From Knufia peltigerae (taxonomy: Eukaryota; Ascomycota; Eurotiomycetes; Chaetothyriales; Trichomeriaceae): a stretch of 64,000 bases of DNA. Below the pieces are notes generated by a model. It made no database searches. It worked only from the letters and a program-made list of their open reading frames with translations, and had not been told where the DNA came from. Below are positions 32,976 through 41,751 of this stretch, in pieces. Location of the stretch: contig JAPDRN010000144.1 of the NCBI GenBank assembly GCA_030247855.1, forward strand, positions 1 to 64,000, written 5' to 3'. The translations under genes and the position numbers were made by a program. The number at the start of each line of letters is the position of its first letter. Position 1 is the stretch's first letter.

Positions 32976-33878
32976 ATGGGTGCGGTACTGCCCTTGCTGG
33001 CCCTGCGGGCCTTCGTTGAAACCAGCCGCCACGGCAGCCTGACAGCGGCCGCCGAGGTGATGGGCGTGACACCCGGTGCCGTGAGCCAGCAACTGAAGCA
33101 GTTGCAGGAACGACTCGGCGTCAGCCTGTTCGATCGAACCCGCCATGGCGTGGTGCTCAGCGCGGCCGGCAGCCGCGTCTATCCGGAACTGCGTCAGGCC
33201 TTCGATCAGATCGCCAGCAGCCTGCACGCACTGGAAGCGTGGCAAGGCAGGTCAACGCTGCGGATCAGCGCCGCGCCCAGTTTCGCCGCGCACTGGCTGG
33301 CGCCGCGACTGGCCGATTTCAGTGCACGGCATCCAGGAATCGACGTGCAGTTGGATGCCAGCCCTGCGCTGGTGGACCTGCGCCGTGATGGCGTGGACAT
33401 CGCGATCCGGCACGGCCTGGGCCAGTATCCGGGGCTGCATGCAGAGCACCTGTTGGCACCGGCGTTGCTGCCGGTGGCAAGCCCCGCGCTGCTGGCAACC
33501 GTGCCAACGATCACCCGCGTGCAGCACTGCCTGCGGCTGCCGCTGCTGCAGGACAGCGAACGCAGTGACTGGCGTCTGTGGTTCCAGGCCCTGGGCCTGC
33601 CGCAGGATGCGCGCCTGCAGCGCGGCCCCGCCTTCGATGACGATCTGTTGTTGATACGTGCGGCGGCAGCCGGCCAGGGCATCGCGCTGGTGCGCGACAT
33701 CCACGTGGCCGACGAAGTGGCCAGCGGTCGCCTGCAGGTGGTCCTGCAGCAGCCGTGGCCGCAGTCCTTCGCCTACTACGCCGTGACCCGGCCAGGCAGC
33801 GAGGGCAGCGACCGACCGATGGTGGCTGCGTTCCTGGCGTGGCTGCAGGACACCATGTCAACAGCACGCGCAGCGTAG
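32976..33878 (+). CDS. LysR-family transcriptional regulator (GcvA-like)
   Basis: 300 residues. The ATG at 32976 is preferred over one two codons earlier because GGGAG is well spaced from it. The winged HTH (~6-64) reads LLALRAFVETSRHGSLTAAAEVMGVTPGAVSQQLKQLQERLG. The effector domain has the short GcvA/AmpR-type pattern (ISAAPSFAAHWLAPRLADF, DIAIRHGLG). It is divergent from the GST-LLM operon, with a T-N11-A palindrome in between, so it probably controls that operon. Its TAG stop is part of a GTAG followed by an 8-bp hairpin (33881-33903). Confidence 0.92.
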   Translation: MGAVLPLLALRAFVETSRHGSLTAAAEVMGVTPGAVSQQLKQLQERLGVSLFDRTRHGVVLSAAGSRVYPELRQAFDQIASSLHALEAWQGRSTLRISAAPSFAAHWLAPRLADFSARHPGIDVQLDASPALVDLRRDGVDIAIRHGLGQYPGLHAEHLLAPALLPVASPALLATVPTITRVQHCLRLPLLQDSERSDWRLWFQALGLPQDARLQRGPAFDDDLLLIRAAAAGQGIALVRDIHVADEVASGRLQVVLQQPWPQSFAYYAVTRPGSEGSDRPMVAAFLAWLQDTMSTARAA

Positions 33879-33935
33879 CGGCGGGCAATCCCGCGTTGCC
33901 CGCGTAGATGCACGCCAAGCATGGATGCAGCTCAC

Positions 33936-33966
33936 AAAAAAACCCCGCCTTGCGGCGGGGTTTTTT
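33936..33966. terminator. Bidirectional terminator between lysR and groL
   Basis: Seven A, then CCCCGCC-TTGC-GGCGGGG and TTTTTT (33936-33966). The stem ends in A and T runs on both sides, suiting two convergent genes. Confidence 0.9.
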
Positions 33967-34021
33967 CATTGCAGCAGGGAAGCGTACCGACCTGGGTCGG
34001 CCGCTACCGGTGCAGCGGGAC

Positions 34022-34030
34022 TTAGAAGTC

Positions 34031-34061
<31 letters not shown>

Positions 34062-35069
34062 CCACCGGCGCCACCCATGGCCGGCTCGTCCTTCTTCGGA
34101 GCGTCGGCAACCATGGCTTCGGTGGTGATCATCAGGCCAGCGATCGAGGCGGCGTTCTGCAGCGCCGAACGGGTCACCTTGGTCGGGTCCAGGATGCCGA
34201 ACTGCAGCATGTCACCGAACTCGCCGGTGGCGGCGTTGTAGCCGAAGCTGCCGGTGCCTTCCTTGACCTTGTTGACGATGACCGACGGCTCTTCGCCGGC
34301 GTTGGCGACGATTTCGCGCAGCGGGGCTTCCATCGCGCGCAGGGCGATCTGGATGCCGTGGTTCTGGTCTTCGTTGGCACCCTTCAGGCCAGCCAGCGCG
34401 GACACCGCACGGACCAGGGCAACACCGCCGCCCGGAACCACGCCTTCTTCAACGGCTGCACGCGTGGCGTGCAGGGCGTCGTCGACGCGATCCTTCTTTT
34501 CCTTCATTTCGATTTCGGTCGAAGCGCCGACCTTGATCACTGCAACGCCACCGGCCAGCTTGGCCACGCGCTCCTGCAGCTTCTCGCGGTCGTAGTCCGA
34601 GGAGGTGTCTTCGATCTGGGTCTTGATCTGCGCAACGCGCGAATCGACCGCAGCCTTGTCACCCACGCCATCGATGATGGTGGTGTTTTCCTTGGAAACC
34701 TGCACCTTCTTGGCGCGGCCCAGGTCCTTGATGGTGGCCTTTTCCAGCGACAGGCCGACTTCCTCGGAGATCACGGTGCCGCCGGTCAGCACGGCCATGT
34801 CTTCCAGCATCGCCTTGCGGCGATCGCCGAAGCCCGGTGCCTTGACGGCCACGACCTTGACGATGCCGCGGATGGTGTTGACCACCAGGGTCGCCAGCGC
34901 TTCGCCTTCGACTTCCTCGGCAACGATCAGCAGCGGCTTGCCGGCCTTGGCGACGCCTTCCAGCACCGGCAGCAGGTCACGGACGTTGGAGATCTTCTTG
35001 TCGTGCAGCAGGATGTACGGGTCATCCAGGTCAGCGGTCTGCGACTGCTGGTTGTTGATGAAGTACGGG

Positions 35070-35100
<31 letters not shown>

Positions 35101-35450
35101 TGACCACGTCCAGCTCGTTGTCCAGGCCCGAGCCTTCTTCAACGGTGATCACGCCTTCCTTGCCGACTTCCTTCATCGCGTTGGCGATGATCTGGCCGAT
35201 CGACTCGTCCGAGTTGGCCGAGATCGTGCCGACCTGGGCAATGGCCTTGTCGTCAGCGGTCGGCTTGGAGATGTTCTTCAGCTCGGCGACGGCAGCCACG
35301 ACGGCCTTGTCGATACCGCGCTTGAGGTCCATCGGGTTCATGCCGGCAGCAACCGCCTTGGCGCCTTCGCGGATCAGGGCCTGGGCCAGCACGGTGGCGG
35401 TGGTGGTGCCGTCGCCGGCGTCGTCGTTGGTACGCGACGCGACTTCCTTC

Positions 35451-35481
<31 letters not shown>

Positions 35482-35671
35482 CAGCCAGTTCGATTTCCTT
35501 GGCGACGGACACGCCATCCTTGGTGATGGTCGGGGCGCCGAAGCTCTTTTCGAGCACGACGTTGCGGCCCTTCGGGCCGAGGGTAGCCTTGACGGCATTG
35601 GCGAGAACGTTGACGCCGCGCACCATGCGCGAACGGGCGTCTTCACCGAAACGAATATCCTTGGCAGCCAT
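34022..35671 (-). CDS. groL: Chaperonin GroEL, 60 kDa subunit
   Basis: 549 residues, almost the E. coli length (548). It starts MAAKDIRFGEDARSRMV and ends with the flexible GGM tail (GGAGGMGGMGGMGGMDF). The ATP site DGTTTATVLA and the signature AAVEEGVVPGGGVALVR are intact. Fourteen subunits form the double-ring folding chamber with GroES as lid. It is the second gene of the groESL operon. The 84-bp gap after groES holds a SMAG hairpin. Confidence 0.98.
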
Positions 35672-35687
35672 TGCAGTTACCTCATTG

Positions 35688-35710
35688 GTAGCGCCGGGCC
35701 ATGCCCGGCG
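35688..35710 (+). repeat. SMAG repeat between groES and groL
   Basis: GTAG then CGCCGGGC-CAT-GCCCGGCG, in the 84-bp intercistronic gap, 17 bp upstream of the groL start. Confidence 0.85.
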
Positions 35711-35755
35711 GCTGGGTGTTTGGAATCAGGGGTATGAAGCAGGTCGCGCCGACGC

Positions 35756-36043
35756 TCAGCCGATGACGGCGAGCACGTCGTCTTCGCGCAGGACCTTGTA
35801 CTCGACGCCTTCGCTCTTGTACGAGCTGCCGGCGTACTGGCCGTAGATGACCTTGTCACCGACCTTCAGCGACGGAGCGCGCACGGTGCCGTTGTCCAGC
35901 GGCTTGCCCGGGCCCACGGCCACGACTTCACCCTTGGTGGACTTTTCCTTGGCGGAGTCCGGGATCAGGATGCCACCGGCGGAAACTTCGTCGGCTTCGA
36001 TCGGCTTGACCACAACGCGGTCGTGCAGCGGCTTGATGCTCAT
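35756..36043 (-). CDS. groS: Co-chaperonin GroES
   Basis: 95 residues, starting MSIKPLHDRVVVKPIEADEVSAGG. The mobile loop (EVSAGGILIPDSAKEKSTKG) is present, as are the GKPLDNG turn and the final KVLREDDVLAVIG strand. Seven subunits cap the GroEL ring. AGAGG upstream of the ATG at 36041-36043 is a fair ribosome-binding site. Upstream there are a degenerate CIRCE element and a sigma-32-type promoter, so it is both repressed by HrcA (weakly) and heat-induced, as inferred from the sites. Confidence 0.98.
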   Translation of the reverse strand: MSIKPLHDRVVVKPIEADEVSAGGILIPDSAKEKSTKGEVVAVGPGKPLDNGTVRAPSLKVGDKVIYGQYAGSSYKSEGVEYKVLREDDVLAVIG

Positions 36044-36089
36044 GTGGGACCTCTTAAGTTATTGATTGGTCTGAAAAAGTCCGGCGATG

Positions 36090-36116
36090 TTAGCACTCGC
36101 ACCAGGCGACTGCCAG
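36090..36116 (-). promoter_or_regulatory. Degenerate CIRCE element (HrcA operator)
   Basis: TTAGCACTC (36090-36098) is a perfect half-site. After exactly nine bases comes GACTGCCAG (36108-36116), matching six of nine positions of GAGTGCTAA. Spacing and position, ~47 bp before groES, fit CIRCE. Confidence 0.7.
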
Positions 36117-36133
36117 CAACGCGCGTGAAAAAG

Positions 36134-36147
36134 CCCGACAGGTCGGG
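36134..36147 (-). other. Hairpin with U run in the groES 5' leader
   Basis: CCCGAC and GTCGGG pair (36134-36147) and are followed on the minus strand by GCTTTTTC. It lies at the predicted 5' end of the sigma-32 transcript. It could stabilise the mRNA or attenuate it. Confidence 0.45.
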
Positions 36148-36157
36148 AGCACGACAG

Positions 36158-36185
36158 AGATGGAGACCTCCGGAGGCCTTTCAAG
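36158..36185 (-). promoter_or_regulatory. Sigma-32 (RpoH) heat-shock promoter of groESL
   Basis: On the minus strand CTTGAAA (36185-36179), 13 bp, then CTCCATCT (36165-36158). The -35 is perfect and the -10 matches CCCCATNT at all but one position. The remainder of the 352-bp gap 36044-36395 shows no gene. Confidence 0.85.
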
Positions 36186-36395
36186 GCCCGCCCCGAAATT
36201 TTTCTCGAGGGCCCCGGTGGCGCTCCGTCACTGCGCGGACGCCTTTATAGGGATGCGTCGCGGCAAGCCAAGGGGCAATTCGCGATCATTTGGTGACCGC
36301 CGTCGCACTGTCAGATATCTGGCGTTCATTTACGACAAAGTGTCACCGGATCGGCTTTAGGGTGGCCCGGCATTCCCAATCACAAGGAGTAGTCG

Positions 36396-38186
36396 ATGCG
36401 ATTGCTGTCCCCGCTCGCCGCCGCCTGCCTGCTGGCCCTGGCTGCCGCGCCGGCCCAGGCCGAGGTCTTCATCAACGAACTGCACTACGACGACAGCACC
36501 GCTGCCGGTGACGTCGGCGAAGCCATCGAAGTGGTCGCCACTGCCGGCGAAGACCTGTCCGGCTACCGCCTGTACCTCTACAACGGCAGCAACCCGTCGG
36601 CCGCCACGGTCTACGCCAACAACGCGGTGCCGGCCGGAACCGCGACCGGCTGCGGCAGCGCCACCCTGGCCGTGGTCACCTACCCCAGCAACGGCCTGCA
36701 GAACGGTGCCAACGACGGCATCGCCCTGGTCGACGCCAGCGGCAAGGTGGTCCAGTTCCTCAGCTACGAGGGCGCGATCACGGCCGCCGGCGGCCCCGCT
36801 GCCGGCATGACCAGCCAGAACATTCCGGTTGCCGAAACCAACAGCACCTCGGCGGGCACCTCGCTGCAGCTGACCGGCAGCGGCAGCCAGTACGCGCACT
36901 TCACCTGGGCCGAATCGGCCAGGCAGACCTTCGGCAGCTGCAACAACAACCAGACCTTCAGTGGCGGCGGCACCCCGGGCCCGAACACGCCGCCGTCGGT
37001 GTCCACCACCACGCCGGCACAGGGCAGCAGCACCTTCCCGGCCGCCGCCGACCTGGAAGTGGTGTTCAGCGAGACGGTCAACCTCGCCAGCGGCGCCTTC
37101 GCACTGACCTGCGGCACTTCGGGCAGCGTACCGCTGACCTGGCCGGCCAGCGGCAAGAGCGTGAAGCTGTCGACCAACACCGCGCTGGTCGCCGGTGAAG
37201 CCTGCCGCTTCGACATCCGTGCCGCACGCATCACCGATGCCCAGGGGGCCCGCCCGGCCGCCGACAGTCGCATTGCCTTCACCGTGGCCAGCACCGGCGG
37301 CAATCCCGACCCTGGCAACCCGGGGGTGCCGGCCGGCTACTACTCCAAGGTCAATACCAGCAGCTCCAGCCAACTGCGCTGCTCGCTGCATGCCACCATC
37401 AAGGGCCATACCGCGTACCCGTACAGCGGTACCGGCACCAGCACCTGGACCATCCTGGAGATCGCCGACGAGGATCCAAACAATCCGAACCGGATCCTGG
37501 ATGCCTACCGGAACCGCAGCTATGCCAAGGTCAGTGACCGCGCGGGAACCGGCAGTGGCCTGACCTACAACCGCGAGCACACCTGGCCGAACTCGCTGGG
37601 CTTTGCCAGCACCACCGGCGACAAGGGCCTGCCGTACGCGCCCTACACCGATACCCACATGCTGTACCTGACCGACGCACAGTGGAATGCCGATCGTGGC
37701 AACAAGCCGTTCGGCAAATGCGACGCCAACTGCGGCGAGCGCGCCACCGAGGCCAACAACGGCCAGGGCGGCGGCAACGGCGGCTACCCGGGCAATTCGA
37801 ACTGGGTACGCACGCCGGATGGCAATGCCGGTACCTTCGAGGTGTGGGGCCATCGCAAGGGCGACATGGCACGGGCGGTGATGTACATGGCCATCCGCTA
37901 TGAAGGTGGCAAGGATGCGGCCACCGGCCAGTCCGAACCGGACCTGGAACTGACCGACGACCGCAGCAAGATCGTCAAGACCAGCAGCTCGCCGGCCTAC
38001 ATGGGTCTGCTGTCGACCCTGATCGACTGGCATCTTGCTGATCCGCCGAGCGCTGCAGAACGTGCCCGCAATGACGTGATCTACAGCTTCCAGGGCAACC
38101 GCAACCCGTTCATCGACCACCCCGAGTGGGCCACCCCGGCCCTGTTCACCTCGGCCAAGCCAGCCACCTGCCAGCTGGCCAACTGA
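36396..38186 (+). CDS. Secreted endonuclease I-family nuclease with lamin-tail and Ig-like domains
   Basis: 596 residues. Signal peptide MRLLSPLAAACLLALAAAPAQA. Residues ~23-165 resemble a lamin-tail domain (VFINELHYDDSTAAGDVGEAIEVVA). A spacer of G/P/N leads to a SbsA-type Ig-like domain (~195-305: PPSVSTTTPAQGSSTFPAAADLEVVFSE). The endonuclease I domain follows (~330-590), with the catalytic histidine H395 in YNREHTWPNS, and ends SFQGNRNPFIDHPEW. Such enzymes degrade extracellular DNA non-specifically with Mg2+ or Ca2+, helping nutrient gain or biofilm escape. It stands alone and ends near a GC-rich hairpin. Confidence 0.92.
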   Translation: MRLLSPLAAACLLALAAAPAQAEVFINELHYDDSTAAGDVGEAIEVVATAGEDLSGYRLYLYNGSNPSAATVYANNAVPAGTATGCGSATLAVVTYPSNGLQNGANDGIALVDASGKVVQFLSYEGAITAAGGPAAGMTSQNIPVAETNSTSAGTSLQLTGSGSQYAHFTWAESARQTFGSCNNNQTFSGGGTPGPNTPPSVSTTTPAQGSSTFPAAADLEVVFSETVNLASGAFALTCGTSGSVPLTWPASGKSVKLSTNTALVAGEACRFDIRAARITDAQGARPAADSRIAFTVASTGGNPDPGNPGVPAGYYSKVNTSSSSQLRCSLHATIKGHTAYPYSGTGTSTWTILEIADEDPNNPNRILDAYRNRSYAKVSDRAGTGSGLTYNREHTWPNSLGFASTTGDKGLPYAPYTDTHMLYLTDAQWNADRGNKPFGKCDANCGERATEANNGQGGGNGGYPGNSNWVRTPDGNAGTFEVWGHRKGDMARAVMYMAIRYEGGKDAATGQSEPDLELTDDRSKIVKTSSSPAYMGLLSTLIDWHLADPPSAAERARNDVIYSFQGNRNPFIDHPEWATPALFTSAKPATCQLAN

Positions 38187-38208
38187 CCGCGCAACGCTGC
38201 GGTGCACT

Positions 38209-38238
38209 GCCGTCGCCGGGCCCTGCCCCGGCGACGGC
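38209..38238 (+). other. Strong GC hairpin between nuclease and cutA
   Basis: GCCGTCGCCGGG and CCCGGCGACGGC form a perfect 12-bp stem with a 6-nt loop. No U run follows, so it may not terminate. TATACT (38241-38246) just after it could be the cutA -10. Confidence 0.6.
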
Positions 38239-38254
38239 CCTATACTCGACGGTC

Positions 38255-38593
38255 ATGTCGACCGTCGATCCCGTCCTGCTACTGTTGACCACCTGCCCGG
38301 ACCGGGCCAGTGCCGAGCGCATCGCGCACGCGCTGGTCGCCGAGCACCTGGCTGCATGTGTCACTCGCCTGGACGGCGCACAGTCGACGTACCGCTGGCA
38401 GGGCGAGGTGACCACCGACGCCGAACTGCAGTTGCTGGTGAAGACCACCGCAAGCCGTGTCGATGAAGCCATCGCCCGGATCGTCGAACTGCATCCGTAT
38501 GAACTCCCGGAGTGCATCGCGGTCGAAACCCGGGCCGGCCTGCCGGCGTATCTGGACTGGATCCGGGCGCAGACCCGGGAGGACACTGATTGA
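38255..38593 (+). CDS. cutA: CutA1 divalent-cation tolerance protein
   Basis: 112 residues from ATG 38255 (MSTVDPVLLLLTTCPDRASAERIA). Typical of CutA1 are the long strand pattern LLLTTCPD, the ACVTRL segment with a cysteine, YRWQGEVTTDAELQLLVKTT and HPYELPECIAV. Members form compact trimers like PII proteins; the copper-tolerance role was defined in E. coli and the exact function is unsettled. It overlaps the dsbD start by three bases, the same cutA-dsbD order as in enterobacteria. Confidence 0.95.
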   Translation: MSTVDPVLLLLTTCPDRASAERIAHALVAEHLAACVTRLDGAQSTYRWQGEVTTDAELQLLVKTTASRVDEAIARIVELHPYELPECIAVETRAGLPAYLDWIRAQTREDTD

Positions 38594-40980
38594 AGACTCT
38601 GTTTGCGCGTGGCGCCGCCTTGTGCGCCCTGTTGTGGCTTTCACTGCCGGCCTTCGCGCTGGATGAAAAAGATCTGCTGCCGGTGGACCAGGCGTTCGCG
38701 CTGACCGCCAGCGCGCCCGAACGTGGCCAGATCCAACTGCAGTTCAAGATCGCCCCGGGCTATTACCTGTATCGCCACCGCACCACGGTGAAGGCCGATC
38801 CGGCCTTCAATGCCGCTGCGCTGCAGATGCCCGCAGGCAAGAAGCATCACGACGATTTCTTCGGTGAAGTGGAGACCTACCGCGAGCGCCTGCAGGCCAC
38901 CCTGCCCGGCGCGCCCACCGATGCCGCTGGCACCATCAGCCTGGAAGTGCGTTACCAGGGCTGCGCCGATGCCGGTGTGTGCTACCCGCCGCAGAAGCGC
39001 GTGATGCAGGTAACCCTGCCCGGCGCGGGCGGTGCGGCTGCCACGCTGCCGACTGCACGCGCCACCGGCGCCAGTGCGTTCAACAACCCGCTGGCTGGCG
39101 CCGGCAGTGGCGGTGGCCTGCGGCTGCCGGGCACCAGCAACAGCCAGGCGCTGCCGCTGCCGTCGGAACAGGCATTCGGCTTCGATGCCATCGCCAGCGA
39201 TGGCAACACCCTGCTACTGCGCTTCAGCCCGGCACCGGGCTATTACCTGTATCGCGACCGCACCTCGCTGAAGCTGGAGGGCGGCGCCGGGGTACTGGCC
39301 GACAAGCCCCGCTGGCCGGCGGCGCAGTCGCATCGCGACGAGCACTTCGGTGATGTGGCGGTCTATTTCAACCAGGTGGAAGTGCCGGTGCCGCTGCGCC
39401 GCACCCGCGCCGAGGCGGTCGACAGCACGCTGGTGGTGACCTTCCAGGGTTGCCAGACCGATGGCATCTGCTACCCGCCGATGACCCGCCGGGTGAAGCT
39501 GTCGATCCCCGCCGGCAAGGCCAGCGCCAGCGGCGATGCCTCTGCCGCACGCGACGACGTGATCCGCTCGCTGCCGGCTTCGGCCGCTGCCCGCACCCGC
39601 GAGGGCGCCAACGGTACGCCGCTGCGCCTGCTTCCGACCGTGCCCAACGACGCGCCGGCCAACGCCGGTGCTGCCGACGCCAGCAGCGGCGCACGCGATG
39701 CCTTCGCCGCCGACGCGCAGCAGGACAATGCACTGCGTACCAAGGCCCCCAGCCGCGTACCGAAAACCGACAGCTCGCTGCTATGGGTACTGCTGCTGGC
39801 GCTGGGCGGTGGCCTTGTACTGAATCTGATGCCCTGCGTGCTGCCGATCCTGTCGCTGAAAGTGCTGAGCCTGGCGCAGAGCGGTGAAAGCCCCGAGCGC
39901 GCCCGCAGCCACGCCATGTGGTACACGCTGGGCGTGCTGGTCGCCTTCGCCGTGATCGGCGCGCTGATGGTCGGCCTGCGCATGCTGGGCAATGCGGTCG
40001 GCATCGGTTTCCAGCTGCAGCATCCCGGCGTGGTCGCGGCGTTGGCCTACATCATGTTCGCTGTGGGCCTGAGCCTGTCCGGCGTGTTCACCATGGGCGG
40101 CGGCATCGGCAACTTCGGCCAGTCGCTGGCGCGACGCAGTGGCCCGGCCGGCGACTTCTTCACCGGCGTGCTGGCCTGCGTGGTCGGTAGTGCCTGCGTG
40201 GGACCGTTCTTCGGCCCGGCGGTGGCCTATGCCTTCGTTGCACCGCCGGTGGCGGCGATGCTGGTGTTCCTGTTCCTCGGCCTGGGCCTGGCCCTGCCGT
40301 TCCTGCTGATCGGCTTCGTGCCGGCGCTGGCCCGTCGCCTGCCCAAGCCGGGCCAGTGGATGGAAACCCTCAAGCACGTGCTGGCCTTCCCGATGTACGC
40401 CGCCGCGTTGTGGCTGCTGTGGGTGCTGGGCAAGCAGCGCGGCGTGGATGGCATGGCGCTGGCGCTGGGTGGCCTGCTGCTGCTCACCGGCGGCCTGTGG
40501 TTGTTCGAGCGCAGCCGCTGGCGCAGCCAGCGCGCGGCCGGGCTGCTGGGCGTGCTGCTGGTGATCGCCGCGCTGGTACCGGTATGGGGTGTGACCCAGC
40601 TGGCACCGCCGGCGCGTGCCGCGCAGGCGAGCAGCGAGAACGTGGTGGAGTATTCGCCGCAGATGCTGGACCGCCTGCGCGCCGACAACCGCGTGGTGTT
40701 CGTCAACATGACCGCCGACTGGTGCGTGAGCTGCAAGGCCAACGAGCGCGCGGTGCTGTCGCGCCCGGAGTTCAAGGAACTGCTCAAGCGCACCAACGCG
40801 GTGTACATGCGCGGCGACTACACCAATGTGGACCCGCAGATCACCGCGTTCCTGGATGAGCACAAGGCCGTGGGCGTGCCGCTGTACGTGGTGTACGGCC
40901 CGGGCGCACCGCCGACGGTGCTGCCCACCCTGCTGACCCAGGCGCTGGTGGAAGAAGCGCTGCTGCGCACCGCACGATGA
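38590..40980 (+). CDS. dsbD: Thiol:disulfide interchange protein DsbD with two N-terminal alpha domains
   Basis: 796 residues (E. coli 565). A TTG start overlaps the cutA stop. After a signal peptide (~1-23) there are two nDsbD (alpha) domains. Both contain a YYLYR segment and a Q-G-C...C-Y-P-P motif, with cysteine pairs C125/C131 and C288/C294. A linker follows, then eight membrane helices with the redox pair C416 (LMPCVLPIL) and C536 (GSACVGPFF), and a periplasmic thioredoxin domain with C712-V-S-C715. The protein passes electrons from cytosolic thioredoxin to periplasmic DsbC, DsbG and cytochrome c maturation. The next gene overlaps by ATGA. Confidence 0.95.
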   Translation: MKTLFARGAALCALLWLSLPAFALDEKDLLPVDQAFALTASAPERGQIQLQFKIAPGYYLYRHRTTVKADPAFNAAALQMPAGKKHHDDFFGEVETYRERLQATLPGAPTDAAGTISLEVRYQGCADAGVCYPPQKRVMQVTLPGAGGAAATLPTARATGASAFNNPLAGAGSGGGLRLPGTSNSQALPLPSEQAFGFDAIASDGNTLLLRFSPAPGYYLYRDRTSLKLEGGAGVLADKPRWPAAQSHRDEHFGDVAVYFNQVEVPVPLRRTRAEAVDSTLVVTFQGCQTDGICYPPMTRRVKLSIPAGKASASGDASAARDDVIRSLPASAAARTREGANGTPLRLLPTVPNDAPANAGAADASSGARDAFAADAQQDNALRTKAPSRVPKTDSSLLWVLLLALGGGLVLNLMPCVLPILSLKVLSLAQSGESPERARSHAMWYTLGVLVAFAVIGALMVGLRMLGNAVGIGFQLQHPGVVAALAYIMFAVGLSLSGVFTMGGGIGNFGQSLARRSGPAGDFFTGVLACVVGSACVGPFFGPAVAYAFVAPPVAAMLVFLFLGLGLALPFLLIGFVPALARRLPKPGQWMETLKHVLAFPMYAAALWLLWVLGKQRGVDGMALALGGLLLLTGGLWLFERSRWRSQRAAGLLGVLLVIAALVPVWGVTQLAPPARAAQASSENVVEYSPQMLDRLRADNRVVFVNMTADWCVSCKANERAVLSRPEFKELLKRTNAVYMRGDYTNVDPQITAFLDEHKAVGVPLYVVYGPGAPPTVLPTLLTQALVEEALLRTAR

Positions 40981-41537
40981 GGTGGCAACGGCCAGCACTG
41001 CTGTGGACAGCGGTGCTGGCTGCCGGGCTTGGCCTGTGGGCCGGCAATCGGCTGACGCCGCCGCCGGCGGCGCAAAACCCAGCGCCTGCTGCCGTATCAC
41101 CGCCAGCGTTGCCGATGCTGCACCCCGGTGATCCGCTGCCGGCGCTGGTCCTTCCCGATGGTGAAGGCAACGCGCAGGATATCCGCGAACGCTTCAAGGG
41201 CCGGCCATTGCTGGTCAATGTCTGGGCCAGCTGGTGCGGCCCCTGTGTGGAAGAAATGCCCGAGCTGGCCCGCTTTGCCGAGGGTCAGGGCACGAGCGGC
41301 GTACAGGTGTTGGGCCTGGCGCTGGATACGCCTGACGGCGTGCGCGACTTCCTGCAGCGGGTGCCAGTGAACTATCTCATAGTGCTCGATACCCCCGGTC
41401 CACGCGATGCCAGCGTGCAGTTGGGCAACGCGCAGGGTCTGCTGCCGTACAGCGTGCTGTTCGATGCGCAGGGCCGGATGGTGAAGGCCAAGCTCGGCCC
41501 GTTCGCGCACGGCGAGATCGAAGGCTGGGCGAAGTAG
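40977..41537 (+). CDS. TlpA/ResA-like membrane-anchored thioredoxin
   Basis: 186 residues. An N-terminal hydrophobic anchor (LLWTAVLAAGLGLWAG) is followed by a proline/alanine linker and a thioredoxin fold with WCGPC (C87, C90) in VNVWASWCGPCVEEMPEL. A cis-proline region is seen in GLLPYSVLFDAQGR. The ATG overlaps the dsbD stop, so the two are translationally coupled; DsbD is its likely electron donor. It should reduce disulfides in the periplasm, for example in cytochrome c maturation. The TAG stop is part of a GTAG followed by the hairpin GCAGGGC-TGC-GCCCTGC (41543-41559). Confidence 0.9.
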   Translation: MRWQRPALLWTAVLAAGLGLWAGNRLTPPPAAQNPAPAAVSPPALPMLHPGDPLPALVLPDGEGNAQDIRERFKGRPLLVNVWASWCGPCVEEMPELARFAEGQGTSGVQVLGLALDTPDGVRDFLQRVPVNYLIVLDTPGPRDASVQLGNAQGLLPYSVLFDAQGRMVKAKLGPFAHGEIEGWAK

Positions 41538-41627
41538 GGTCGGCAGGGCTGCGCCCTGCACCTGCAGATGCTTTCAAGCAACAGCAACAGCCGAAGCAAC
41601 GGCAACAGCGGGCTTCCGTGGGATCGC

Positions 41628-41723
41628 GGGGCGGTGTCGGAGTGCGGGGACGCCGCAAGTACGTCCCTGTAGGCTTGGCAGCCGCATCCATGCGGCTGAC
41701 ACCCCGCACTCCGACACCGCCCC
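41628..41723 (+). repeat. Long palindromic repeat, copy 1
   Basis: Arms at 41628-41649 and 41702-41723 (starting GGGGCGGTGTCGG) are perfectly complementary over 22 bp. The 52-nt core contains CGCAAGTACGTCC and the small palindrome GCCGCATCCATGCGGC. A related copy in opposite orientation is at 41880-41973. Confidence 0.9.
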
Positions 41724-41751
41724 ACCTCTGACAGATTTCCATGATCTGGTG

